The notes: a model not told the origin generated them from the letters alone. A stretch of 64,000 bases of DNA from Amblyornis subalaris (GCA_018881555.1 JACAXG010000014.1:11775803-11839802), one strand, 5' to 3'. Counted from the stretch's first letter, positions 38,376 to 49,340 are shown. Made by a program: numbers and translations.

Positions 38376-39036
38376 TCAGCATATAATCAGATATTCCCAC
38401 ACAGGAGAACTATAGCCCTGATTGACAAGATAGTTACAAAAATAAATGGAGGTTTAAATATAGCTTGCTCGTCTCGCTGGAAGGTACGTAGTATTGTGTA
38501 ATACAAGTCTACCATAATTTTCCTTGAATTAATACAGTCCATATTGTCCCACTGCCTTGATTGCTATCAATTAAACTGCTCCGAGATTTGTGTTATACAG
38601 GAGAGCTGGCAGCTACGTTGGGTGGGAATGGCAACTCGCCTTTCCTCTGCATGGACTGACTTACCACCAATATTTCATTGGCAATTAACACATATAGATT
38701 TTGAGTTCACGTACCAGTTGAATGTGTGATTTCCAGTGCAATTGTAGAGGTAGATAGGTAAATAAGCGTGCAGGACCACACAGCTATGTATGGAAACAAA
38801 ATGCATATGCTCAACCTGAAGGGCTATACATGGATGAGATATCTCTGTATGCAAACACACAGCTAGCCAGGCAAGATTTAATTATCTCCTCTTTCTAGGG
38901 TGGACAGTTCAATAGCACGACACTCATCGCATTTCTCCCAATCTATCAGGATGTTCTGATGTATTAAACATGCAATGTAACGAGGGCAGAGGTCTATAGC
39001 CCCGATCTCGTTTCAGAAAAAAAGAAAAATGAGATA

Positions 39037-39050
39037 TTTTTTTTTTTTTT
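39037..39050. repeat. T14 homopolymer
   Basis: Fourteen consecutive T residues lie about 190 bp left of CpG island 1. Such nucleosome-excluding poly(dA:dT) runs are often found beside promoters, but a neutral slippage tract is equally possible. Confidence 0.9.
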
Positions 39051-39144
39051 GAAAACCCATTCTAATCATAAAATGCTTTTCATCTGTTAAAAACCTCCCC
39101 ATTGCTGACTGCCTAAAAAACATGGGACAGACCTCATATTTATT

Positions 39145-39152
39145 ATGCAAAT
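39145..39152 (+). promoter_or_regulatory. Octamer motif ATGCAAAT
   Basis: A perfect canonical octamer (POU-domain factor site) lies about 90 bp left of the CpG island edge, within TATTTATTATGCAAATCC. A single 8-mer is expected by chance about twice in 64 kb on both strands, so only its position gives it weight. Confidence 0.35.
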
Positions 39153-39662
39153 CCTTAGCATTAAGAAAACAAATCACCAACTAACATCTGTCTCGCCCTA
39201 AAGGAAAACAAATTAAAAAACCAGCCACCCTTCCCCTCACTCCCTACGCAGCGGGCCGAGCACCCCGCGGGATCGGCAGGGACGCGCCTCCCGCCCGCTC
39301 CCCGCCGGTGCTGCAATGTCCCCAGCACAGCGGCAGCCTCGGCCGCCCGGCCCCGCACCAGCCCGGCCACTGCGGTCCTTTCGCCGCCGCCCCCCCGCGC
39401 CCGACCCACCTTTCCCTTCCATCGCGGAGCCTTGCGAGCGCCGGGAAGTTGCGGGAAGACGCGCTCCCTCCTCAGCCGAGAGCCCGGCGGGCAGAGCCGG
39501 CCGCCGCTGCCTCGCTCCGCGGTGGGGACGGCGCTGTCACAGCCCCGGAGCTGCAAGCAAGCAACCGGCGGGGGGGACGGCGTGAGCCGCCGGGCCCCCC
39601 GCAGCCCCCGCGGCGCGGGGAAGCGGCGCGGAGCGGGGGGCGCGGCCGCGGGGGGAGCGCGC

Positions 39663-39671
39663 GTTACCTGG
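39663..39671 (-). other. Putative 5' splice donor of a leftward first exon
   Basis: On the minus strand the sequence reads CAG then GTAACG, with the last exon base at 39668 and the intron starting at 39667. This fits the donor consensus well and lies in the middle of the CpG island, where first-exon donors usually fall. The exon would run from an unknown start, perhaps around 39.8-40.1 kb. No RNA evidence is available, and a chance match is possible. Confidence 0.4.
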
Positions 39672-39752
39672 GCGCCGGCGGGAGCTGTCCCTGGCCGAGC
39701 GGTGCTGCGGGGGCGAGTGGCTCCGCGGCCCGCCGCGCTGCCTGGCACCGCC

Positions 39753-39782
39753 CGCATGCGCGCCCCGCCCGCGCCCCGCCCC
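39753..39782. promoter_or_regulatory. NRF1-like site with two adjacent GC boxes
   Basis: CGCATGCGCG at 39753-39762 is one base from the NRF1 palindrome GCGCATGCGC. CCCCGCCC at 39763-39770 and CCCCGCCCC at 39774-39782 are Sp/KLF-type GC boxes, reading GGGGCGGG on the minus strand. The tight cluster marks the likely core-promoter zone, about 90-110 bp upstream of the minus-strand donor. Part of this segment may therefore be within the first exon or just upstream of it. Confidence 0.5.
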
Positions 39783-40078
39783 CGCGCCCGCACCGCGGCA
39801 CCGCCGGGCCCGGCTGCGGGCTCCGCGCCGCGCACCGAGCGAGGCGCCCGGGCACCGGCGGCGCCTCCGGCCGCGCCGCCCCGTCCGCGCCCCGGCGAGC
39901 GGCAGCGCTCGGCGGCACGGCGCGGGCACGGCCGCCCGGACGGCGCCCGCGGGAGTCCCGCGGGAGCCCCCGGCCCGGGCCGGCGCCGGGACCCGGCGGC
40001 CGTGCGCCGCACAGCCCCGCGCACGGCCCCGCTGCTGCGGGAGCGCGGCCGGTCCCGCGGGGGTCCCGCGAGGCCCCG

Positions 40079-40093
40079 GACCACAACTCCCAC
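40079..40093 (+). promoter_or_regulatory. ZNF143-like (SBS) partial match
   Basis: ACCACAACTCCCACG resembles the ZNF143/STAF element ACTACAACTCCCAGC, with a few mismatches. Such sites are common near CpG-island start sites and bidirectional promoters. This match is imperfect, so confidence is low. Confidence 0.25.
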
Positions 40094-40315
40094 GCCGGGC
40101 GGGTCGGGGAGATCGCTCCGCTCGCCCCCAGCCTACCCCGATCCTGCGCGCCAGGCTGAGCCCGCACACCTGCAGACTCGGAGAGGATCTCTCAGAGATG
40201 CCCAGTCTCAGGTTCGGGCCTTCTCTGGATGTGTTGTTTCAAGATTAATTATGCTGATTCATAAAACATCCACCTCATGGCTAGTTTACGCTTTTCTGCC
40301 TTCGCATCCAGCCAC

Positions 40316-40341
40316 TGGATTTCACTCCTGGATTTCACTCC
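40316..40341. repeat. 13-bp perfect tandem duplication
   Basis: TGGATTTCACTCC occurs twice head to tail (40316-40328, 40329-40341), about 130 bp beyond the edge of CpG island 1. It is a small recent duplication with no assigned function. Confidence 0.9.
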
Positions 40342-43300
40342 CCCTCTAACTCATTAATAAAATAAGCAGTCCCCTGCTAATAAGAAGTTGATAAAACATT
40401 CATACCGGGATCAAGTCACTTTTTGGGAGAACAAAGAGTTCATCCGTATAAGAAAGTTTCTCCACAGTTACGTTTTTTTCAAATTTTCAACTTTGGTGCA
40501 ATGGGGATAGTAAAACCCAGTTCTGTGCTTATTTTTATGATTTGTGCTACTGAAAAAGCAGCTCAAGGCATCCACTGTGCTGGGAGCTGCACACATAGAG
40601 GGTACATGGATCCAGCACTATGTAAGTTTCTACCTACAGGAACAGTAATTTCTCTCTCTAGGGTCCCTTTATACATTCTGGTGTTTATATCCTCGTTCTC
40701 ACCTGCAGCCCAGGACTGGCAAAACAGTGTTATACAGTCTCTCATGCTCTTCATTCTAAGCTACTGCAAACCATCCTGCAGCCACTACCTGTGGGCATCC
40801 ACAACCCCAAGGCCAAACCCTGAATTTAGTTACGGAAGTGAACACAGTCCAGGCAGTTCCAAGCAACATCTGCTCCAATCTCAGCCACCACCCCACAAGG
40901 TGGCAGGGAACTTAAGTTAGAGATGGACTATTAGTATAGAAAAAAATCAATTAGAAACAGCCCAGCACNTAAAATTCACGTTTTAACTGGCTCCTACCCA
41001 TTTACTAGGTCCTACATTATTGTGAAGAATAACATTAGGGTTTTTTAATTTCACAGCAAGCAAGGTGTAAGTCAAACTGCACTATAGAGAACTGATGAAG
41101 CAGACTTAGAATTTATGATTTGACTAGAGGGTCGAAGTAAATGTCTCTTGTTTCTTCAGTTTCTTTCTTTGACTGGTGGGATCTATTTCCCTGTTGCTAT
41201 GTCTTTACCCATCATCAATGCCAAACTGACTAGACTACACTTCCAGGGTCAACGTGTGTGCTTTTTCTGAAAAGCAATGAAACAACAACTCATTCAAGGT
41301 CTATTAGTCCTCACTAATGTTCCAAAGCACAATCAGAATACACACGAGAGTGCTCCACAACTCCACAGCCAGTTTTTTGTAACCTTGGACCCAAGTTATC
41401 AATACCCACAGATTAAAACCAGGCAAATTCTCAGAGGATGTTAAAGTTCCTGGCATCCAAGTGCAAGAACAACCTTCAACAGACAGAAGAGAGGGCAAAA
41501 GAACACTCTAACTTTTAAGGTACAGCCAGGCTGTTTACCAAGAACAAAATATGAGGCACCATTTGTAATAGCAGGCACTGGACCAATGAACCAAGAGCCC
41601 CATGTCAGAGCTGTGCTCTCCCTGGAAAGCTAACAGCCATCAGTAACTCAGCTTCACAGAAAAAGCTGGGAAACAGTTCCTAGCTGAAGGCATCAGGCTG
41701 AGCCCCACTGCCATGAGGATACATGAAGGCCAAGTTTCCCAAATATAGGAAGTNTATTTTTCTAGTGTCCTAAAAGGGACAGCCATAACATGCTCCCCCA
41801 TCAGCAAAGGTGGATTGAGGTTTGGGTTGGTTTTTTTTGACGAGGTCCTCTCAATGGAGGAGGACATTAATTAGCTAGTCTCACCATTAGAGAGCAAAGC
41901 AAAATTAATGTACCTGTTATTTTTTTGTTTTGCTTTGAGTTGTGAAGCATTTCTTCCTTTGTGGTAACAGGGGTTAGAAACACAGTTCAAACAAAACACC
42001 CAAACCCACTAATCCACACATTCAATTTTCAATCACAGTTTATCAGAGCTCTCTGGGTCACATCTGGGACATCACAATTTCCCTGCCAGATCATGAAACC
42101 ATCACAAGGCCTTAAGATACATGTTCTTACAAAGCCTTGAAGAGAGAAGTCTCTCCCTGTGCTCCTTCAAGGCAGATGCAAAGAAGCAAATTCAAGGGAA
42201 CAAATCCAGTGGATATTTTCAGTCTCTTGCCATTTACAGGTCACCTTTCAAATTACTTATCAGTAGAAAGAAATATAATATTGCCTGTGCTCTACTCTCT
42301 ATTAAAGTACATCCTGCATTAAAGTATCAAGCAAGCTGGACCAACTCAAGTTAGATCACTGTTTCTCCTCTAGTCCCTCAGGAAAGTCTGTGCCTACTCT
42401 GCTTTTGCAAGTATCAAGCATCAAATAACAATACACACGCTAATGGCATCTCAGTAGTGCATCAAGTTCTCCTCCAAACCACAGCAAGAGAAAGCATTGC
42501 AGCATTCAGGAGGTGCAGATGTGCTGAGCCTGGAATCCTTCCTACCCACACCTTTTAGCCAAAGTGGAAGGAGAAACTTTGAAGCACCACTCTACTGTAC
42601 CAAGCCCACAGGGTTGCTTCCTGCATACGTTCAGGCTTTGGGAGTAAGCTGGAATCATGGGACAAATAAGATGTCTCAATCCAAGCACAAACCACCCTGT
42701 GNAGACCCTGCTCTTCATAATGCCTCAGCATATCCTTGGCCCCTGTCACAGCAAGGAGATGGCTATTAGGGAAAGACAGAGTTATTCCCTCTTCANGTTA
42801 GTCCTGAGTGGTTTCTGTGGGGCTGCAAACACAGGGCTTCTTCATGGCCACCTGCACTGTTGTTTGATTAGCAGGGCTTTTGCTCAGCATATGCTGCTGA
42901 AGACCTGCCCACTCCACCAGACCGACTCACTCCGAACAGCAGCTCTAGAGTTACCCCCTCTTTTCAGGGGTAGCAGGGCAGAGTGCAAGGTTCTGCTGGT
43001 GGAGGTAAGGTTCTACTTGACAAAGAGCGCAGCCTGTACAGGTGAGAGGGAACAGCAAGGGCTGAACTTGGCAGCTCTCACATGGTGCTCCAGACAGAAA
43101 TAGAAAAGTTACCCAGGCCTTCAGCCCTTAAGGAACCTGCTGCTTCCCACCTTGGTGGTGGGTGCTGGGCAGAGCCCACTGCCTGCCCCTGTACGTTTCC
43201 AAAAGCTGCTGGCTTAGAAACAGCCCCAGCCACAGACAGGANAAAGCCAAGTGGCCATTCTGGCATTGGTGCAGATCGTAAGCCCGCATGATGATCATAC

Positions 43301-44368
43301 ATGGTCTCCCAGCTGCTGCTGCTCCTGCCCATCTGCTACCCTGGCACAGAGCCTCCTTCTCTAAGAGGGAACCTCCATTCACGAGGGCAGAGACACCAGC
43401 CAGCCTGCAAGGTTGTGCAATAGCCACACATGCTGCCGTGCCTACATGGGGTACTTTTGCGTAAGGCTGGGTATTCCAGGAGGGAGCAGATCGCCTGTGG
43501 CGGAATATCATCTGCCTGGTGCTGGTTTCTGGTGAGGACCATCCAAAATGGCAACAAACCCAGTCAAAGAGACAATCTCAAGAGGCAGGGGACCTACCGG
43601 CTTCTATAGCAAGCTCCGCACAAAACCAGCCACAAGCCAGCTTCACTTTCATTTCAAGGGAGTGCNAAGCAAGGTGCCAATGTCTCAGCCTGTTCCCAAA
43701 CTGCCCAGAAGCCAACTTCAGCATGCAGATAAGAGTTCCCAGCTAGAGACAGAGCAGCTCTCACTGCAGGTGTCGGAATAGAATTTGTCCTGCCCAAAGT
43801 TTAAAGTTAATGTTTCTTAAAGACAATGGACAGCTCAATCAGAAAGGAACTGCACTGAGTTCTGACCAACAGGAAGAAGTAACTACTAACATTGATGTTC
43901 AGTGGAGTCTAACCTTGAAAGCAGCTGCAATGGGGAACAAGACTCAGCCAAGTGCTTCTGAAAGTCCTTTTTTGAACTCTGAAGCATCTACTCAAAAACA
44001 CCAATGGANATTGTTAACTAGCTGTCATCATTAGCCAGCAGAGTAGTTTCCTTAAGGACAGAAAACAGCTCTGTACCGCACCATGCTCAGATGTCCANGT
44101 GCCATGAGCTATGCTCAGATAAGCACAAGCCAGAGCAGCAGGTTCCAAGAAAATAGGCCATGACACAGCAGCAGCAGGAAGGACCTCGAACACTACTGAG
44201 AAAGCAAAGAACACGGGGGCGGGGGGGAAGAGGAGTAAGCAGAGACTAGAAGTTGATAATAATATAGGTAGAGTAAAATACAACAAACATTCTACAAGCT
44301 GTAATCCATCACCTTGAGGATGATGTATGTAGCTTCTGATTATGAACAAAACACCTGATGTTTCAGCT

Positions 44369-44384
44369 GACATCAGCTGATGTC
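44369..44384. repeat. 16-bp perfect palindrome
   Basis: GACATCAGCTGATGTC is its own reverse complement and is centred on CAGCTG, an E-box. Perfect 16-bp palindromes are rarely expected in 64 kb. A bHLH-dimer site is conceivable, but there is no other support. Confidence 0.75.
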
Positions 44385-44449
44385 ACCTCCTTACATCGTC
44401 TAAGTAGTTGCTAGAAGCATAGAGTAAGTGCATTAGGAGCTGACATGTG

Positions 44450-44660
44450 AAATTAAGACCAAAGTAAGCCACAACGTTCGAGCTAGCACAGAGAGTTTAA
44501 TTACATAAAATTATTGATTAAATGTTGTTGAGATTAATCAGTCAGTATTATATTAATAAAGGAAAAAGCACTAATGTCACAAAAGTTGCAAAGCCTCTCC
44601 CTTGTTTTGGTATTACTTACTACTAAGTCAAAAACTACTATGGAAGGTAATCTTGGATGG
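44450..44660. promoter_or_regulatory. AT-rich block with TAAT cores (weak enhancer candidate)
   Basis: TTTAATTACATAAAATTATT, GAGATTAATCAGTCAG and TATATTAATAAAGG occur in close succession in unique sequence. GATTAATC is a bicoid/paired-class type core. Only the composition supports a regulatory role. Confidence 0.2.
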
Positions 44661-44669
44661 GGGAACCAT

Positions 44670-47600
44670 CCTGTTATTGGCACAGAGGAAGTTCTTTCTG
44701 AGCACCAGCACTGGGCTGGTAGAAACACCAGCTTTCTTCTGCTACTATTCTTCATAAACATCCATATACACCCATTTACATTAACAAGAGTCTTAATGTT
44801 GATTTTAATGGCAGTTAGATCTGACACAGACAGCTCAACTCCCAATTTTAGTTTTCTGTGAGATACTGAGCACCCTGAACTCATCAAAATCTGTGGAAGA
44901 TGGAGGTTGTTCTCAGTCCTTGCAGCAAAATACTTTGTGNTTTCCGGGCTAGCTCTCAGACCCTCCGAGCCCCACTACAGGCTTCTAGTTATTCAGTATA
45001 GTAAATAACTTTGTCACCTCCTCTGCCACATGGGGACAGGAAGGAAAGTATCTGAAGTCAGGTTGCTATACCATTATAAATGCTTAAGAGTTTCATGTAA
45101 GTAGATAAAATATGAAAATTAGCTGCTGAATGGAGCTCCTTAAGCTCTAGCCCCTTTTTGACTTGATTAGAAAAGGTAATTACATGCCTTTGGAATACTT
45201 TACACAAGGTAAAAAAAATTTACAGGGCAGAAGCAGGAGCGAGCTTCCTGCTGACAGCTCAGCCCTCCTAAGAGCCAGGTGCTTGAATGCTTGCAGAGAA
45301 TAGATTATTTACCTTAAAATCCTGTTTGCCTATGGCTATTTGCTACAATAAAAAGAAAAAAAAAAATCTATTAGCTCATCACTAACCTACAGCCATCAGG
45401 GCTGAGTATCATTCNCATTCTTTACCTGCTATTTCAAGAAATCATAGCAAGCTGACCTCTGCCNAAGCCCAAATCCCAGGAGGCAATTTCTTCATCTTAT
45501 TCCTACCCCATAAGAGGCATTTCTAGAACACTGATCTCTGCCCTCAGACACCACAGTCCTGAGATACCCCCCAAGGTGGCTATTCAATNCCAGCTCTCAC
45601 CTCCAAATCCTAAGAATGTGCCAGACTGCACCAGTGACCCTGAGGTAGGGGACAGTAAAGCCTTGAGCACTAAGAGTCATCTCCTATCCAGCTCCAACAT
45701 CATTTTCCATTTGTCTGTGTTTACCCTGTTCATTTTAATGCTATGTTTTCCAGAATGTTAGAAAATAACAAATGCAATAAAACCCGCAGAGCCAAGACTA
45801 TTATCATCAGTGTATTCATAGTGCAGCTTTTCCATGCCTCAGGGACTTGGATCTCTGATATTTCAGGCTGAAACTCAGAGTTTGTTCAAATACAAGAGAC
45901 AGATAAGTGCTGCTTGATACCAGCATCACTGACAGCCTTTTGGCTGGACCAGTTCAGAGCTTAAACTCCCCTTGGCCTGTATCATGAAAAATAGTGAGAA
46001 ACAAAATTCAAATAAAAGTGAGATACTCAATAGAAAACAAGGGGAAGAGNAGTGAAGAATGGAAAATGACAAAATCAGAGGGCAATCCTAACCGAACTAA
46101 CTCACTCTCAGCTGAAAGAAATGGGAAAAACTGTCCTTAGGTGTGCATCTCTTCACCAAGGAGTTCAGCTGCATCACCGACCTGCACAACCAAACCTCAT
46201 GACTTTAACCCAAGTCTTGCAAAGCACGACTGCTCAGAAGGAGCTCAGCTGGTGAGTACAACTGTCCTCCTTTCTAAACATTGCAGTGGCATTTTCAAAG
46301 CAGCAGTTAAACACAAGTGTAGAAAATAGTGGAGACTCAAGAAAGAATCTGGAATTACACACAGTGTAGCCAGTAAGTTGCTTCAATCCTTTTCACTCTG
46401 CAGCAGTTCCCCATCTCTCCTCTGATGCAGACCTTTCAGCAAAGGATGGAGCAAGTCTGAGATTATGGGCAGCATTTGTAACCTGCTGCCTCTTACATGT
46501 TCAAATAGACTGCAGCAAGTGTAGCCCTGAGTTGGAAGAGCCACATGCTCCTGCAAAGTGCCTTCCTTTATTCTACAGAGCCTAACACACATTAGGTATG
46601 AGAGGCTGATTTTCCCATCAAGGAGAGATGTCCAAGCTGGGTTTCAGAGGCATTTTCAAGAACTAAGTCCTGAAAGCACTCAACTGAACATCTAAGTGAG
46701 ATCAGAAAGGCTCATGTTTCTCTGCCCATCTTCCACCCTTGCTCTTGAGGATCCTGCTGTGGCCCAGAAGCCCTGGAATAGCAGAGCTTTTTAGCTGTGT
46801 CAGTGCTACACAGACCTGCCATGCTGGCCACGATAGCCAGCTANGAGGCTGTCAAGGAGCACAGCCCTGCCACTGCCCATCCCAGCCATGTCCAAAGCTG
46901 ATCTCCTGTGGCTCCAGGAGGGTCAGAATGGAATCACTATTGCCCTTTCCCAGAATCTCATTTTCTACTGCACGTAAAATTAGCCTTTCCTGCCCAGCAT
47001 TTCTAGAACTTTTTTCTTAGCTGACTGGTGAGNAAAAAGTGTAGTTCTGTTTCTTAGTCAAAGTGGTTACCCTTTAAAACCTAAATACCAGAACCAAGCA
47101 GCAGCTTCAGCAAACAATGCTAAGAGGACATTCCTCTCTTGTCAGAGGACCAGNTACACAGAGACTGAATGGTGGGGAAAAGAAAACAGCTCCTTGGGCA
47201 TTTTTTACAGTATTTGCTGCATTAGGGGTTGGGTTTGCAGAAACACCAACTCCAAGAGANGTTTTTTCTGAGCTAGGGAAAGGATCACCTTGAAATCAAC
47301 ATTNAGCAAAGACAGAAGGAGCCTGGGATCACTCTCATCAAGGGGGGAAAAAACTGTGTCAGTAAAAGAAAAAGATGCCAGTGAAGGTTTGTGTGGTGTG
47401 GGAGCAGGCACCTCACACAGCAGTATGCACTAAAATAGCTGTGACCTGAGAATCCAGTGCCACATTCAAGTTAAGTGACATGTACTTTGAGGGCCTTACA
47501 GCAATGTTGGTTGTCACTGGAAAAGCAGGAGTGTACTGGAGGTGAGGGAACACCGAAAAGCTCTGATTGAAGCAAATAGCTGGATCTGCACAGAGATCTT

Positions 47601-47680
47601 CCAGACATACCTCTCTCTTCCTATTCTCAGACTGAGGAGAGGGGACAAGGCAACCACAAAGGCAATTTACTGCTTGGATT
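44670..47680. other. Non-coding stretch, no gene recognised
   Basis: Unique sequence with an A11 run near 45356-45366. No exon, named repeat or RNA gene is recognised. Confidence 0.5.
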
Positions 47681-47689
47681 AGATCAGTC

Positions 47690-48560
47690 AAACAAGATGT
47701 AAAGGGAAGAGAGAAAGCCCAAGGACAGAGTGATATAGGACACTTGAACAAATTTAGATTGGAAAAGGCCAAAGGGAAGAACAGCATCCTCCAAGGAACT
47801 TTGTGGATAACAGTCTAGGGAGGGAAGGGAAGAACAGAGGAGTAACATCCCAAGTGATAAGAGTAAGGACATGAGAGGAAAGAAGGGCTGACTGATGAAG
47901 GCACTTTGCAAGTCAAGGTGCAGTATTTAGAGAAACATGTGGGGGCTTGAATAGCAAGTTTGTTTTTTAAGGAAGAGCTGCCAGAAGAGAGGGTGGGTTG
48001 AAGGGAAAGAATAACAGCATGGATAGGAATAGACATAGGGAATCTGGAAGACGGGAGAAGGTACTGGTGCTCACATCCAAGAGACAAGGACAAGAAAGGA
48101 GAGCACATCATCTTGCATTTCTTTTTAAACTTAGAAGAAGTAGAAGTGATTTTGGTCAGAAAAAGAAATGAAGGCAGAGGAGGAAGGTTTGGACTGACTC
48201 AAGGTGGCAGGAAGCCAGTTGTGACTGAATCCCATGCCAACAAGAAAGCTAGAGAAGGAAAACTATTTAGTCAGCAAGGTGGCAAAATTGAGAAAGTTTA
48301 GCACACTCAGCATGGCAATAGGGTTTGAGACCCTCCCAGTAACAAGAGCAGAAGCCCAGGCAAGAGTGAACCAGGACTGGGAATCAACAAGCTCCACATT
48401 GCGATGGGATGAGAAGGCAAGAGGTTCAGGATGAGAGGAGATCAGCTGCAGCAAACAAGAGGACCAACAGCAAGGAAAACAAGAAGATGCAATGTCAAGG
48501 CTGAGAGCACTAGAAACACCAAGCGATGGAATGTGCAGCCAACTGGCAGCAGGAAAAAAA
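47690..48560 (+). other. Strongly purine-biased tract beside CpG island 2
   Basis: The plus strand is markedly A+G-rich over roughly 0.9 kb. I counted 48 purines of 60 bases in both 47821-47880 and 48001-48060, 44 of 60 in 47701-47760 and 44 of 60 in 48421-48480. It is not a simple repeat, since the words vary (AGAAGAAG, GGGAAGG, GAGAGGAAAG). The bias removes stop codons on the pyrimidine-rich minus strand and creates spurious hydrophobic open frames there, for example 48263-48709. It could be a degraded interspersed element, a transcribed lncRNA exon or polypurine promoter-flanking DNA. I could not assign it to a family. Confidence 0.7.
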
Positions 48561-48769
48561 AAAGCCAGCAAGTGGGAAAAGCAATGGGATTGTTTTCCAG
48601 GGGGAAGGTGTTTTCCTGTCAGCACCAAGAAAGCACTGTGCAAGAAAGGGCTCCAAATTAAAAGCATTTTCTGGAAACACTGCTTGATCCTGAAGATTTC
48701 CCACATCACGAATATCTCAGCAACAAAATAACACCCTCAGTGCAGGGCTCGGAGTTCCACCTCTAGGGT

Positions 48770-49340
48770 GGCAGCCCCAGGAAGGAGCGGCGCCGAACTG
48801 AAACACCCCGGGCCAGTGCGTGCAGGCTCCTTCCCNAGGCAGATCCCGGGCCGCGAGCTCCAGCTAAGCCGTCTCCCCCGTTCCCCGGCTGCAGCCCTCC
48901 TACGTGCACGAAGCACCGCAGTTCTGGCATCTGCACAAAGACGCGAGCCACGTTTGCCACATGAAGGGAAAGCTCATCTCTCCCTGCCCGCTGCCACCTG
49001 CTTTTCCTCCCCTTCCTGCAGCACCCGTTCTCTCCTCGTTCTTTTTTCCCCCCACTCCTCCTTCCGCTGCGCTTTTCACCCCTGCGGAGCCTCCGTGCCG
49101 AGGCTCGGCAGAGCATCCTCGTGCCGCCGCGGCCCCGCAGCGCCCCGGGCCAGGGGGACCGCGCCGGGAGCCTCCCGAGGCTGCGCGCGCCCGCGCCCTC
49201 TCCCGGCTGGAACGCGAATTCCCGGGCGCGGCTTGGCCCGCGCGCCGCGCTGGACCCGGCGGGAGCCCCGCAGCAGCGGGCACCAGCCTTGCTTCGACAG
49301 CCCTCGTGGGGCCGCGGGTCTGCGCGGGATACGGATTTTA
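48770..49340. promoter_or_regulatory. CpG island 2: probable promoter, orientation unknown
   Basis: CpG density and GC content rise abruptly at about 48775 and fall after about 49335. The GC-richest part lies at 49110-49320 (runs such as GGCCCGCGCGCCGCGC). No repeat explains it. Open frames of up to 240 codons cross it on the minus strand, but they start outside the island, lack domains and reflect low stop density. I see no strong splice donor. The minus-strand sequence near 49002 (AAAAGCAG then GTGGCA) is weak. It may be the promoter of a second gene or an alternative promoter of the gene starting at island 1. The orientation cannot be decided. Confidence 0.75.

Larger units (their letters stand above)
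38380..39230. promoter_or_regulatory. AT-rich flank of CpG island 1 (candidate intronic regulatory DNA)
   Basis: Unique AT-rich sequence with CTTAATCAGC, TTGATTGCTATCAATTAAAC (near 38560) and a canonical octamer close to the island. If the island drives a leftward transcript, as its splice donor suggests, this region would be the start of intron 1, where promoter-proximal enhancers are common. The call depends on motif content and position only. Confidence 0.3.
39240..40190 (-). promoter_or_regulatory. CpG island 1: promoter and probable first exon, likely leftward gene
   Basis: The sequence changes sharply from AT-rich to very GC-rich DNA with CpGs every few bases (seven in 39301-39360 alone), and back again near 40190. 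No repeat explains it. It contains GC boxes, an NRF1-like site and a ZNF143-like site, all listed, and no obvious TATA box. A consensus minus-strand donor at 39668 suggests transcription towards lower coordinates, with a first exon ending there. A second minus-strand donor-like sequence (AAAG then GTGGGT, boundary 39410) follows an ATG at 39422-39420 and could mark an alternative, very short first coding exon. Both strands carry roughly 300-codon open frames here, but stop codons are rare in such GC-rich DNA and neither frame looks like a protein. The gene cannot be named. Confidence 0.85.
40200..44440. other. Non-coding stretch right of CpG island 1
   Basis: Composition returns to moderate AT content just after the island. 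The plus-strand frame at 40423-40920 (165 codons) opens on TTG and resembles no protein. A plus-strand ATG frame at 42657-43103 (148 codons) contains two Ns and no recognisable domain. A GTGAGA donor-like site at about 43041 has no convincing exon before it. No repeat family is seen apart from the short repeats listed. Confidence 0.5.

Noticed and set aside
39161..40349. Overlapping open frames of about 300 codons on both strands of CpG island 1
   Set aside because: They are rich in Arg, Pro, Ala and Gly and occur in several frames at once. This is the normal result of few stop codons in very GC-rich DNA. No domain is visible.
40423..40920. Plus-strand 165-codon frame right of CpG island 1
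   Set aside because: It opens on TTG, not ATG, and has no recognisable domain. Its length is within chance expectation.
42657..43103. Plus-strand ATG frame of 148 codons
   Set aside because: It includes two ambiguous codons and shows no domain. Overlapping frames occur on the other strand, and it is consistent with chance.
48263..48709. Minus-strand hydrophobic open frame of about 148 codons with an ATG
   Set aside because: It is the complement of the purine-biased tract. Pyrimidine-rich strands lack stop codons and encode Leu, Ser, Phe and Pro by default, so the membrane-protein look is an artefact.
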